NCBI GenBank assembly: GCA_021234155.1
Contig: JAJEKV010000012.1
Location: forward strand, 9,886,448-9,950,447
Direction: 5' to 3'
DNA from: Isoetes taiwanensis
Lineage: Eukaryota > Streptophyta > Lycopodiopsida > Isoetales > Isoetaceae
Length of the DNA stretch: 64,000 nt
In this document: in pieces, positions 1 through 12,300 of the stretch
Layout: every line of letters begins with the position of its first letter
Position numbering within the stretch: the stretch's first letter is position 1
Made by a program: the position numbers and the translations under genes
Notes under the pieces: model-generated
Told to the model about the DNA's origin: nothing
The model's input: only the letters and a program-made list of their open reading frames with translations
Database searches by the model: none

Positions 1-365
1 ATGAATGCTGAGTTCAGCACTTTCTCTCTTACAACACATTCCTATGTAGCATATTCACTCTTTATTCCTTAATCTACACCGTACGTAAAGTTCCTCATTT
101 GTGGGGTATGCATGTACAAAATTTGCTATACTGTATAACAAGTTTTGCAAAACACTATAAGATTTGTAGTAATATACTACATGGTGTTGGTTTTGTACAT
201 GCGAAACATAATTTTAGGAGCTCTCGCTGCCCTACGTCACCCCCCGTGTGAAGCTCTCGATGCCCGGAGTCACCCCCCGTGTGAATATGCACCCAAACCA
301 AAGGGGGTTTCAAGGGGGGTTTAATTTTAAAGTGTTGGATGTAATGGTTTGTGTGTTAACCAAAA
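1..365. repeat. Foldback/MITE-like element, right part
   Basis: The stretch 230-365 reappears in reverse complement at about 42925-43010. The shared material includes CACCCAAACCAAAGG followed by a G-rich run. Bases 62-225 reappear in direct orientation at 43045-43205. The family therefore has long terminal inverted repeats around a short AT-rich, non-coding core, and this copy's left end lies outside the window. Bases 1-50 also resemble 18125-18175, so the element is a mosaic or is nested in another repeat. No ORF of interest. Confidence 0.55.
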
Positions 366-768
366 AAATTTCTGGCCCCTTCGGGGCCTTAAGAATTGAC
401 GAACGAACTAGAAAAAATTCGTAATGATATTATATGTGTGTGTTATTATATTATATGTGTTATTATATGTTATTATATGTGTTATATTGATAAAAGGATA
501 AATGTGATGAGGATAGAAAAGAAAAGCATGTCATAATGATGTTGCCATATTGATGTAATATGGATCCAACCGTCAATGTAGACCAAGACAAGATAAAATA
601 TCATCCTTGTCATTGGAGCTGGGAGAATCTACCAGAACCACAAAACAGGCACCATACCATGCTTCCATACCATGCTTATAGCCCAAGGAACACTGGAACA
701 CTAGATTCTCGTTAGAATATACATTAAGAATAATGAGTGGACGTATAGTTTATTAAAACAAATAGCTT
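361..768. other. AT-rich intergenic, short hairpin
   Basis: A small perfect hairpin lies near 376-390 (GGCCCC, loop TTC, GGGGCC). It is followed by TATATG/TTATATGTG microsatellite-like sequence at 425-485. I see no gene here. Confidence 0.4.
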
Positions 769-771
769 TGA

Positions 772-872
772 AAGTGCCCCCTAGGATTTGAACCTAGGCA
801 TGGCCAGCAAGAAAAAAGAAAATAACCTAACATCTTGAGCCGAGCTAACGAATAGATCGTGCCACCAACTCA
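772..872 (-). repeat. tRNA-like SINE relic
   Basis: Read on the minus strand, a box-B-like T-arm GGTTCAAATCC lies at 784-794 inside a short stem (CCTAGG...CCTAGG). About 50 bases upstream is a box-A-like TTAGCTCGGCTCAAG (835-848). The spacing and order match a pol III tRNA-type promoter. The anticodon region is a T-rich run that cannot fold, so this is not a working tRNA. It is best read as the head of an old tRNA-derived SINE; no clear tail was found. Confidence 0.45.
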
Positions 873-966
873 AAATTTATAGATGTCTTCTTCCAGGCAA
901 GGCTATGACATAAAAGAATGTTAGCAGCAAGTCTAGCTAATATACAGCTATGAACGTGCTTTCATT

Positions 967-1660
967 ATCATCTTTGTGGTACAAAAAAATAGGGCCATGA
1001 ATGATGTAAAGGAGGACCAGCAAATGCCAATGAACCAACAACCTGTTGATTACTTGTGCAAACACAAATGCTTTTCATACATCGACCTCTGCTTGCAGGA
1101 ATCCAAGAAGAAGATAGAAATGTATGGAACCTGCATTAGGGTTAAATCTAGCACCTACATGTGGACCAGCCCATTGAAAGAGATTAATCTTGCAGAAGTT
1201 TGCAAATTAAAGAAAGCCCTGCATCCAAAGGTACAAATGTTTTCTTGCATAACGTACATAGCTTTTGCACAGATCTTCACAGACCTATCTTCAGCTGATT
1301 ATCATTTTTGTGGTACAAAAAACGGGGGGCCATAAAGGAGGACCAGCAAATGCCAATGAACCAACAATCTGTTGATTACTTGTGCAAACACAAATGCTTT
1401 TCATACATGGACCTCTGCTTACAGGAATCCAAGATGAAGATAGAAATGTATGGAACCTGCATTAGGGTTAAATCTAGCGCCTACATCTGGGCCAACACAT
1501 TGAAAGAGATTAATCTTGCAGAAGTTTGCAAATTAAAGAAAGCTCTGCATCCAACCGTACAAATTTTTTCCTGCATAACATACATAGGTTTTCCACAGAT
1601 CTTCGCAGAGACCTATCTTGGTGGTCCCCTGTTCGTTTTATCTTCGAAAGTTACGTGCAT
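967..1660. repeat. Tandem duplication, two units of about 345 bp
   Basis: Two head-to-tail copies start near 967 and 1312 and share most positions. One frame stays open through both copies, giving similar peptides (for example KHKCFSY and KEINLAEVCKLKKALHP in each). The differences between copies are mostly amino-acid-changing, with few silent ones, which is what neutral drift predicts. I therefore do not call a gene. The unit could be a duplicated exon of a dead gene, but I recognise no family. Confidence 0.6.
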
Positions 1661-1679
1661 TTGGTTGAGAATGCTCTAA

Positions 1680-2100
1680 GCGGGTTCTTTGAATCCCGGC
1701 ATCACCGGAAATATATGTGGCTTCTAAGACATCATTTCAAAGGGAAACGAACTGTTGGATTGCTTTGCCGTGCTTTGGTCGGCCAAAGCCATGTTATGGT
1801 GGGAAAGCCTACTCTTGAAAAGGGAAAGCCTGCTCCTGCCAAGTTCAGAAAGGGAATTTAAAGCTTGTATCCAAACCCTGCTCCTTGTTCTGTGTGTATC
1901 GAAGAGGAAGACTTACCCTAGAAACTAAGATCTCGATTATGGAAAAGCCTGCTCCTGGAAAGAAGAAATTGCACGGATATGCCAAAGTCGGAAAGGGATT
2001 CAAAGTCGTAGCCAAACCCACCCGGCTCCTTTTTCTCTGTGAATCAAAAGCAAGCCTTACCCTAGAAACTAAGATCGAGGTCTGCATGTTGTAAATTGTC
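1680..2100. other. Internally repeated non-coding stretch
   Basis: Short motifs recur, notably CTTACCCTAGAAACTAAGATC near 1910 and 2056, and GAAAAGCCTGCTCCTG-type words near 1815 and 1938. These point to small imperfect local duplications. The short ORFs over this stretch (up to 111 codons) show no recognisable domain. Confidence 0.35.
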
Positions 2101-2254
2101 TCTGAATTATATCTTAGATACAAACAAGTAACTAGCTAGGTAGCCAAACTAGCTAGGTAGGCAAATCGGCAGCAAAGGTGAAAGAAACGGCCGCAAATTT
2201 GCAACACAAAATCCGTTCTGTTCAAGTCCGGCTACTGTTCCACCGTACAACGAA

Positions 2255-2355
2255 AATACACTCTGTTCTATGTTTTTAACACTTTGGCCTTTTTTAGCAC
2301 GTCCCAATAATAATTATCTACATGGCTTTTCAAACATTATTCATATTTATTCATA
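2255..2355 (+). repeat. 101-bp dispersed direct repeat, copy 1
   Basis: This stretch, starting AATACACTCTGTTC and ending in TATTTATTCATA, matches 4694-4794 at essentially every position. The pair lies 2.4 kb apart in the same orientation. Neither copy ends in TG/CA and no flanking target duplication is evident, so LTR status is unproven. Confidence 0.75.
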
Positions 2356-2400
2356 CAAGAAATTTATCGCGGCGGCCAAGGCCGCCGCGAACATTTCTCT
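2353..2400 (+). repeat. 48-bp GC-hairpin micro-element, copy 1
   Basis: A near-perfect hairpin (CGCGGCGGCC, AA, GGCCGCCGCG) is flanked by an outer inverted pair AGAAAT/ATTTCT, inside very AT-rich DNA. The same 48 bp occurs in reverse complement at 16237-16284 with full identity. Size, structure and dispersal suggest a miniature foldback element. Confidence 0.65.
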
Positions 2401-4080
2401 TTATCGACCTTGTTACCAATGTTATATAACCAACACTAATCTCTTACATTAATGTCAACTATTTCAACACCAGTCTCTTACATTTTGTCCCCCTCTTTAC
2501 CAATGTTATGCCATATTTTTTCAGGATTAGTCTCTTGCATTTTGTCACTGCAATATCAACCAAGTAAATATCAATATCAAAATACCTACTGCGTGTGCTA
2601 TAATTTACTTCTATACACATTTGTTTCGATATATGCTGGCTCACAAGTTTCAACCTAAATGAGCTTCCAGAAGATAAAATGGTGAAACATGTCCCTTTGT
2701 CCATTAAACCCAAGGCACATGATCTATATACACATACCAAAAAAGGAAACAGGGAAAAGGACTCAACCAATCAGGCACAAGAACTAGCTGATCAACAACA
2801 TAGGCACAAGAACTAGTTGATCAACAACATCTGTTCAAGTCATCTATTGATTTTAATGATGAGGAAATGTACAACCTGCAGATTATCACCGTTTATTTAC
2901 CAGTTCCATATGAGAAGAGAATATGTTATACATTTGAGCCGTTTCAAAAATAGCATGCTACCTGAGCCACAGAGAAATCCAAGCACATTACACAACATTA
3001 TATATGACTAAATAAAGAAAAAATGTGTTGTGTAAGAGTCTGCAACAGCATTAAATCAGGTTGCGTACATCAGGAATAAGTATTAGGCTTTATCAAGCAT
3101 GTGCACAGACTACCAAAGCATGCATAACGATAATTCTTTCATAAATGAAGCCACCAGATATCAAAATAACACCCAAATTGCATGCACAACCAGTCCATAA
3201 TATTATTTTCTAATTATTATTTTTTCCCTCAGATATTCCAGTTTAAAACTAGACTTCCCCATTCCTTATTTACTATCTGCCTTATTTACTATCTGCCCTG
3301 TACCTATTATATATAGCACCCAAAGAACATTTACATTTCAGCCCATCAAGTCTTTTAATTTGATAACAAAGTCCAGCCCTTACTTTCCTGCAAAATTGTA
3401 GAACAAAAAATATATAATTACTTATCCCTGTAATTTCCACCCATTGTCATATCCTCCATCTGTCCTGCTCCCTACTAAACTTGCCTCTTTATTATCCTCA
3501 AATCACTACTAACTTGCCTCTTTATACTGAATCTTCAATTCGTCCCTAGTATTCATCAGCCCTCCAAGACCACACTGAATAAGTTTTAATACAACCTGTC
3601 TCAACTCTTTCTCTTTTTAGCATCCATCATTTAAACAGACCCATATTCGCCATATTCCAAGCCTACTTTTAATTTTCACCGTATTCAGCCATATTCAAAG
3701 CCTACTCTTAACATGACAACTAACCTGAACATTGTGGCTCCCAGTATTCTGCGCTTTCATTTGATAAATCGTGGTCCTGTATTGCCTTAAGCAGAAGCTA
3801 TTCTTTAAGAAATTCTTTTGCATTTTCGCCATCATGCAAGCAGTTTCTGAGCTCCTGTGTTGAGCAGATAAATGCAACGGCCAAATGCTATATTCTTGTG
3901 AGATCTACAACCAAACACAGAAAGAACTTGGGACTGGTGAAACCGGCTACAAATTTCTAAAATCATCTCCCCTTTCGGCCTCTCAAGATGCAACATGTCT
4001 TGGAATGGGATGCGGCAAACTCTAGCAGCTTCTGAAGCTTGCCATTTAGGGCTTTAGGGCTTCAGAGAGCCCGATAAGAA
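2401..4080. other. Intergenic, no gene seen
   Basis: AT-rich DNA with small local duplications (ACTAGCTGATCAACAACAT near 2783 and 2812; CATATTC...AAGCCTACT near 3650 and 3690). No coding region, RNA gene or element end that I can support. Confidence 0.4.
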
Positions 4081-4085
4081 AAAAT

Positions 4086-4640
4086 TTGGCAATAGCTTCA
4101 AACGAGGAGGCTCCTCCAGGCGATGTAGGGCTACACCAATGGAACAATGGATCAATCTTTGGTGAGCCAATGGAAGGCTACACCAATGTCACTGAAAAAA
4201 TCCATGTCGGTGCAACTGATGCTTTCCACGACAGGCCGGGTGTTGTCTCATGGTCGCCAATAGCAGATTTGAAGTTCTTTCCTGATCGAATGACTATTTT
4301 ATCTAATCCGGTAGCAGAAATGAAAAGGACGAAAACTAGCATCAATGGCCCTGTCTCCTCCTAACCGCGTCCAACATGGAAGAAGGGGATCCGCCATAAA
4401 TGTAGTTGATTTGTGGGAGCTCAAGCAAAACGCCATCCGCACAGGAGCAAAGGCGCAGGAGCTCGATGGAGCTTGGCGATGGCGGTGCAAGTCCTCTCTT
4501 ACCAATCCGACGAGAATGGCGGAGAACACGAAATCTTCGCAAACCATTGCGAATCTGGTAGGGCTTGCTTGCGGCCGAAGAAAGCGACACCCAAAATATT
4601 TACACGTGTCGGCCGCGCTTGAGGCAGAACCCAGAAAAAT
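4086..4640. other. GC-richer, coding-like patch of uncertain identity
   Basis: This patch has more CG dinucleotides than its surroundings and is open in several frames: plus strand 4086-4364 and 4345-4749, minus strand 4299-4590. One minus-strand reading is rich in Ser, Arg and Leu near its start, as organelle targeting peptides are. It could be a first exon and promoter left from a gene on either strand. No domain is recognisable and I cannot choose a strand. Confidence 0.2.
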
Positions 4641-4693
4641 TAGCCATGAAAAAATAAAAATTCAAAATTGGATGTATGATTATATATGGTTTA

Positions 4694-4794
4694 AATACAC
4701 TCTGTTCTATGTTTTTAACACTTTGGCCTTTTTTAGCACGTCCCAATAATAATTATCTACATGGCTTTTCAAACATTATTCATATTTATTCATA
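4694..4794 (+). repeat. 101-bp dispersed direct repeat, copy 2
   Basis: Same sequence and length as 2255-2355. Copy 1 runs straight into the GC-hairpin element; copy 2 runs into unrelated AT-rich DNA. The hairpin therefore appears to sit at the edge of the repeat in copy 1 only. Confidence 0.75.
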
Positions 4795-4914
4795 TGAATG
4801 CCATCATTTTTTGCATGTAATTATAGTAGCAAAAGGGGGCTTCCATTATGAGCCCTTGATCTCGAACTAAAGAGTTGATCTACACCATTAAAATTATAGG
4901 GGAAAATTAGACAA

Positions 4915-5120
4915 CACAAAAACTATACAAATATGAGGCTAAAATATAGTGCGCACTCTAGATGTACGCATTAGTACGTTTTTTGAAATACGCCCATGAA
5001 ATCATATGAAAACCATGCCAAAAAGCGTATAAAATCACAAAAAAAAACCCCTGTTATAATGCTACATATTCGGCCTTCAAGCACTTAGAGAAATCCACGA
5101 CAGTGGGCTGTGCTTACCAT
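4915..5120 (-). repeat. Dispersed repeat shared with 43235-43370 and 17708-17765
   Basis: The reverse complement of about 4920-5080 matches 43235-43370, including the words ACTAATGCGTACATCTAGA and GAATATGTAGCAT. The adjoining 5070-5115 (CAAGCACTTAGAGAAATCC, TGTGCTTACCATGT) matches 17720-17765 directly. The stretch is a junction of two old repeat families. Confidence 0.6.
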
Positions 5121-5129
5121 GTGTAGCCA

Positions 5130-8100
5130 GCTAGGTTTGTTCCTGTCAGTTATATATATAGTTAGTTTCATTGTTGCTCAGTGTATTCTACCTTTTATAG
5201 CTATAAATATACGCAACATATGAGTATGTGCAGGTTGTCTATTGTTTACATTTCTGCCTGTTGATTCTAATTTTCCAGCAAGAGCAGTATGCATGGGCTT
5301 AGATTTCTGCAGCTTTTTGTGAATTTGGAAGATGACTAGGCACAATAAACTATTCAACATTATGCAAATTGATATTACTCATCTTTAAGCCACCTCAACA
5401 ATGTGAAGCGCATTATAGGTTCTATTCTTTAAGATCCCTTCTATTTTATGTTCACCAAATTTAATTTCCAGATGAACCTAGCATATGCTAAGTCTAATGG
5501 AGATGAGTTATTAGAGTTGATGGCTATGGAGGTCCTGCGCACTCTTTGTGAGAATAAAGTCTCTTCCGTGGCTCATCGAACACAATGTCTCAGACCTACT
5601 CATTCTCTATTGCGCTGGTACTGCTCCCTATCCATTCGCCATCGAAATCTACATTTATGTATATTTTGAATATGGATTCTGTGTCACTGATATCCTATCC
5701 TATTGTTTAAATTTGGTTTTTCCGGGTCCCGAAAACTTTTTAGAATTTTCCCTTAATTTTATTTCCTAAGGTTTTAAGGGTTTTAGCGGCCGGAAAAAGA
5801 TTCCGGTTCTCCAAAAATCAGGCATTTTGGTTGTACTATGATTTTCAAATAGGCATTTTTTGGTGACATGGCGTATTGGACGGTTGGGAAACATTGGCAG
5901 CATCGTAATGCTACAGTACCGTGGTCGAGAGCTGGGATCGGGATGTTGCTTCCTTGCTTTGCTGGCGTAGATGGTGAGCAATAAAGCAGATGCTTAGCGA
6001 ACCGGTTATTGCTTTCCTGGTGTCGAGCTTTAGAAGTTAGGTATTGCTCCCATCGTTGTTATTTGTTTCTCTAGGTTTTGCTTGGCATCCTCACAGGAGG
6101 CCATTAATTAGACTGGAGATTCAGAGGTTAGGTTTATGCTGCATAGTAGGTCGTTAATTGGATTGGAGATTCAAAGTTCAACGTGGTGATTAAAAGAAAT
6201 CCAGTGCTTCTGGACATGAATTGCAAGAGGTGAGCATGATTTTGTATTTATGGCTTATGAATTCTATAATTAAAGTTGACTGACCTCATATTTGTGAGCC
6301 GATTCATCTAAATAGATTCTCCTTCAACTCATTTGTGCTGCTAGAAATAACTGAGTAAATCTTCTATACAGGCCAGCAATTCGAAGCACATTTCTCCGGA
6401 AATAATTTTTATGCTTGGATCGTTTCCTTTCTAAACTTTTTGACAGTATAAAGCAGGTAAATTATGTGACGAGGAGTAGATTTTCTCCAACAATGGAAAT
6501 TTGTTGGGTCGTTTCCTTCCTGAACTCTTTGACAGCATAAAGGGCTTCTCTTTGCATTCACATAACTATATGGGATGTACCATCCATGAAATTGCATGCA
6601 TGTAAGGCCATGTGCATTTTATTGTGAAGATATGCTACCATGATTATAGCGGCTGTGATCTTTTTAACTGAATGCCAAATAGGATGATCATGCAGTCTAG
6701 ATGCCATGATCATGCAGTCCAGATTATCTCTATTTTATTTTGACAAGAATCGTTGATTCTACTGCCTAACTTCAAATAGTAAAATGTTCTACTAATGTTT
6801 TGAAAGCGTCTCCTTTTCATTTAATGACCTTAGAGATTTGATTCTTTCTGATGGACCACACTCTGGGCAGAAGCAACGGTGTCATTAAGGAATTTTCTTT
6901 GTCAAATAGCACTACTTTCGTTAGCAAAAAGTAGAATATGTTGCGAATATTGTTCTCCAAGGCAAGAGTATTAATGTGTTTGTTTTTAATGTTTCAGAGG
7001 TGCGAGATGAGCATCTTCGTTTTGCACAGTTCAGAGGTGCTACCGCATAGATGTTTTATTCAAGGTCACAAATTTATTTTCTATCTCATAGCTGCATTGT
7101 GTATTGCCTTAAAACTCGGTTGGTAATATGTGAAATCCCATAGGTAATTACAATGCGATACCTATTTAGAAATTTTGTCAGGAAATCAGCATCAAATTCT
7201 ATAATATCTAATGGCAGAGATAATATCTGGAGGTATGCAGCTTCTTTTCTCATCATGTTTTTTGGCTTATGTGCTAATCTTTCTCACCATATTTGTTTTC
7301 TTCAAGGAAAGAAGCATTCATTGGGTTGCCTTCCTCGGGCTTCATGTAGAATAGCATCCTTCTCATATATATTTCCCTGGCTTCTCGAAACTGGATCACA
7401 GCATATTTGCCATGTCTAGATTTATCGCAGAGACATTATGATGCAGGTACGGTGGTGGCATATACATGCACTTTCATGCTTACTATTCCATCTTCTACGT
7501 ACTCCTACTTATAATGGCAGGCCTCAAACTTTCAGTTTCCCGTGTGAAACCATCCCCTTAGGGCGTTTTGGTAAGATGCATTTAAAAATCCATTTGTATG
7601 ATTCATTTGTTGAGAAAAGGCAGAATTTGCAATTGAATAAGAAGTTCCTAAACATCCGCATTTGGGTAATACCTATTTTCTCTTGCATGCAGGTTGAATG
7701 TCAGAATTCAAAAGTTCTGGTAAACGTAGGGCTTTCTTTTTAAGCATGATTCCAGCACAAGGGCAAGCATGTGTATTCAAAACTCTTTATTCATAGATGG
7801 GAAAGGTGAGATCCAGTATCCTCTGGTCTGCCATGGCTGCATGCAGAAAGAAACAAGGTTCTGTGCGGGAGAGTTATTTTTATAGTTTAAAGAACCGTAT
7901 CTGCATTTACATGTTTAAAGCATGCACGAGCTGCAGGCTTTCTGAGGGTCTATTCCAGCAGCCATGGGCACCTAGGCATCCTTAGCGTCCTTTGGGGTTT
8001 GTTGCAATATCCTTAGGCATCAAAAGATCACGTTGCAGAGACATTGGCAGGAGTATTACAAAGCTTGATATTGTAAGTATGAACATCTATTTATGCTATG

Positions 8101-8530
8101 AATCAATGTATATGTCAATCTAGACTATGCATTCAAATGGGTAAGCTCTAATCGTTTATTAAATACATGTGGAATAAATGCGCATATAAAAGTGAGCTTT
8201 ATTCTGATCAAGTAGAAGTTCTTATTATTAAACAACTGTCTCAAAGATGATTATTTCCTGAGCAGGCTAAAGTTTACATGTCTTCTGAAGGAAGGAAGGA
8301 AGGAAGGACTATTGAGGCCTGCTACAAATATTCCAGACGTGGTTAATAAATATCTCTTGGTAAGTTATTGGTATTGTTTAGAATTTGGTGGTGATTGTCC
8401 CACGGTCTTATTCACAGGCATTTGATTAACATCCACTATTTTATGTTTATTCTAGCCTAATCTCTGTCCATTTTTGCAATGGGCATTCTACTGCATGCTT
8501 AAAATCATTCATCTGGGCATATATTTTACA
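5130..8530. other. Intergenic, no supported gene
   Basis: The only mildly coding-like piece is an open stretch at about 5472-5570 that follows a splice-acceptor-like TTTCCAG. It gives an acidic, Leu-rich peptide I do not recognise. A small duplication (GTTTCCTT.CTGAACT.TTTGACAG) occurs at 6422 and 6511. GGAAGGAAGGAAGGAAGG lies near 8288. Confidence 0.35.
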
Positions 8531-8538
8531 TCAAACGC

Positions 8539-8962
8539 AGCTTATGCAAGGTCTGATAACCGTCCATGCTTTCTTTGGATTTAAATATCTTCATCATTTT
8601 TTGTACTCTTCTTATCCTATGGTAGGGATTAAAGCGTATGCAGACCAAGACGTAAAAGCAATGGCTGACATGTTTGAGAATTGTGCTACATGTGCAAGTT
8701 CTAAAACTCATTGTGGCATGCACGCCATTCTAGCTTTAAGCAATATATGAAACGACACATGGCATGCAATCCAAACTGAGACTTCCTTGATTGTTGGATA
8801 TACTTAAATGAGGAAGGAAAAGTGGCTCTAGATGCATTACAAACACATCATGAGCAGCTTATGCAAGGTTTGATAACCTTCCATGATTTATTTGGATTAA
8901 AATATCTTCCATCATTTTTTGTACTCTTCTTAGGGCCATGGCAGGGATTAAAGCATATGCAA
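8539..8962 (+). repeat. Two 105-bp direct repeats
   Basis: About 8539-8643 and 8859-8960 share GCTTATGCAAGGT.TGATAACC, ATCATTTTTTGTACTCTTCT and GGGATTAAAGC.TATGCA. The second copy lies within a 164-codon open frame (8822-9316) that has no recognisable domain. I treat that frame as chance. Confidence 0.55.
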
Positions 8963-9319
8963 TCTGAACTGAGACTTTCTTCACTGTTGGATACTCTTAA
9001 ATGCAACTATCAGTTATGCACCATGATGCGAGCATGGAAAATTTCCAAGGTATTTCGGCTAGGTATTGTTCTCGATATGCACTGTACAGATTTGAGCAAG
9101 TTGATCCTAGGCTGGAAGAGTACTTCCTTTCTCCTGGAGCATTTTTCTGATTTGAAGAGAGTTTGGAAAAAGGTGGAGGTGCATATTTATGCTTTTGACA
9201 TTGAGCTTTTAGTTTATGGTAACCATATATCCATTCTCTTTTGCTTTGCTGTATATACATACAGACCTTTTGCTAATAAACTGTTGGTGAGGATTTTCTT
9301 ATTTGGTGTAGGTTAGGCT

Positions 9320-12300
9320 CATTCTTTAGTTGAGGATCATCTCCAGCTAAAAGGTATTTGATATCAGAATTATACCAGGAATACTTTTTAAAGATTAGAA
9401 ATGGAAATTTTTGCTGCCATTGTTTGTCAAACAATCCCCTGGTACGGGGCGACTTTCCCCTTCTCTGTAAGCTCTTCTTCATGATTTGCCATTTTATTTT
9501 GGTTGCTTTGTATTATTCAAGCTTGCATCAAAGTGGCATGTGCTGAAATTGGCTATTATGGAATGGCTATGTTATCTGAATGATTCATTGGGTACAATCT
9601 ATTCTCTTGCCGATGGATTGACGAATTTGCTATACTATTTTCTTATATGGGTAATATAATGTTTTGGGCTATTTTCGTTTGCCTGCTATACCCAGCTCAT
9701 TTCCTCATTGGCAATCGCTGGCCTCATTAGAATCAGTATGCAATTTGAATCATGCAAGCTAAATGTAAAAACAGTCCTATAAGAAAAAACAAAAATAGAG
9801 CTCCAAAAACCTGTTCATATGTTTACGAGTAAAGCAATCATGATTTCCATGGGAAGATGTTCAAGAAATGAGGATCAAGGAAACACAAGTATAATGGTTT
9901 CTTTCCCTTGAATGCACATAACTTTAGCTACTGAAGCAAGAAATTTATTTTCATGGTTCCTCAATTTCGGATCAAAAGTTTACTTCAATATCCAAATGAA
10001 ACCAAGGTCCAGGAATTTTTCTACTCGACTTGATTGTTGCCTGTTCATAAACCTATCTGTTCTAGAAATGTAGACAACCTAATACTGATTAACTGCTGGT
10101 CAGATATCTTGCTCTCCGTTACATTTAGCAGCATTAGACACATATAGGCAGTGGATTTTGTCCAATATTTGCTTCCCAAGTTTTTCTACTCAGCTTTTTA
10201 ATCCTCTATTTATAAACACGTCTCTGTTCCACTATGACCACCTTAACTGCTGATCAAATATATCTTGCTCCGAGAAGATATCTCCACTAACATCAGCAAT
10301 TAACGATATATAGGCAGTGCATTTTTCTACTCAGCTTCATTGATACCATATCTCTGTCTTAGAAGTGTAAACCACCTCCAACACTGATCTCACTGCTGGC
10401 TAGAAGACATTCCCATTAGCATCAGCATCATTAGAAATATTAGGCAGTGGATTTTGTCCTGCTTCCTAAATTGGATAGTCCCTTAGAAGATAAAAGTTTG
10501 AAATTCTTCCTTTTGGCTATAAGAGGATGCAGCATAATAGGATTAGTGGTCTCATGGCGATTTGCCTCTATTTTGTTAGAGATCCACAGTGATGAAAGTA
10601 AGGAATCATGTTTTGTCCAATTCTAGGCTATTCTACCTCATTTAAACTATCTGAGAGTGAGCTAAGAAGAAAATTTGGACGTGTGCAATTTCTGCTTCAT
10701 CCGCATTTCTTTAGGCAAAGTTCCTTTGTCATTGTTGATATGTCATTTTACCTTTTGTTTTTGCAGGTCTGCCTCTCAAGAATGCAATTCATGGCATTGT
10801 GGTTGCATGTAAGAAAGATATATCGATGATCTAACATAATTTAACAAAGTAGACTATTAAATTAACCCAAAGAGTCTATATAGTGCTTTGTTGATATAAC
10901 ACTGGGCCTTAGACTAGAGTAGAATGCATTTGGCACTGCAATAAATACTGAATCAAGTGTTTTCTGTTTTTCTATAGCAGTTCTCTATCTTCTCACATCA
11001 AGTTTCAATAATGGATTGCCTTATGTAAGTCTCAAATCAGAGCAATATTTAGGTCTCACGTACACCCTAATTTACATAACCATTGTAACCATAATTGGTG
11101 CTGTTGTATACCAGCAATGTTCAGAACCGTTATCAGTCAATGCTTTGGAAGACGTAGAGGCCAGCCTTAGAAGCCTTTCTGCATCTTGAAGGAGACGATC
11201 TGAATGCCATATAAATAGTGGTGCCATTCGAAGTGTTGCCATTCCAAGCATGGTACCTACACATAATGACTTTATGCAGTATAGAGGTTTGATGCCCAAG
11301 GTTTGATGGAGCCATATGAAAAAAACTGTCTAATCTCTCTGGTATCCTCACATGCAGCTATGAGATATTTGCAAAGAGCTTGCATGTCCCGTTGAGCTTA
11401 CACAGTTCTCTTAAATATCTGAAATCATCTGAAATCATTTCTTATTCCTCAGGACTTAAAAAAAATTGCCTAATCTTTCCAGTGTCCTCACATGCAGTCA
11501 GTTATGACGTGTTTTCAAAGAGCATGCAACACATGTTCCATTGAGCTTGCAGCTTGCAGATATGTCCTGGTTGAATGTCTTAGCATATTTGTCATCAAGA
11601 ACTTTTTGGAGTAGAAAAGAGGATTTTGCTTATTACATTTGCTTGCATTAACTCAGTGCATATTCTACTAGATTTTGATTAGGTTGGATTGCATTGACTC
11701 AATGCATGTTTTCAAGAGATAATGATTGAACATAGTAGTCTGTGTCCTACTTATGCAAATTTGTAAATTGCATTCAGTATCTCAACAGTTGTAAGGTAAT
11801 GGCAACACTATTTTGTAGCTCTGAAATTAACTATTTTATAGTTGGATTAATTTGTTGGGATTTCTTTTCAACAATTAGACATTGTGGACAGACTTCCAAT
11901 ATTAAGGTTTGAGGCATGAGGATAAGAATGTATGCTCCTCTATTTGCAGGATAACAAAAAGTGGCCTGCTCATTATGTAACGTGACTGTAGAAATCTAAC
12001 AAGCATGCTTCCATGTAGTGGTACTCACATGTCCTTTTTATTCTTGCATTTTTTATGCTCTATAGTGTCCATGTGTCCAATATATGAATCAATAATTACT
12101 TTATTCTCTCCAAATTCGCTTCATCCTATTGCATGTGCAGCTCCTTAAATGTTGTTTGAAATTATGAAAACAAGGTTGTCTCGAAATAGCCCTTATAATT
12201 CTTTCCATTTATAAATGCATCCAAGTATATTACATCACATAATAAAGAGGAAAGTGAAACAAAGACAAACGTTAGTTGCCACTATTTGCCCTAATCATGA

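Noticed and set aside
772-872. Functional tRNA gene
   Set aside because: Boxes A and B are present but the anticodon arm region is a T-rich run that cannot fold.
2255-4794. LTR pair of a 2.5-kb element bounded by the two 101-bp repeats
   Set aside because: No TG...CA ends, no target duplication, no primer site or purine tract.
8822-9316. 164-codon open frame
   Set aside because: AT-rich, hydrophobic, lies partly on a local duplication and resembles no family.
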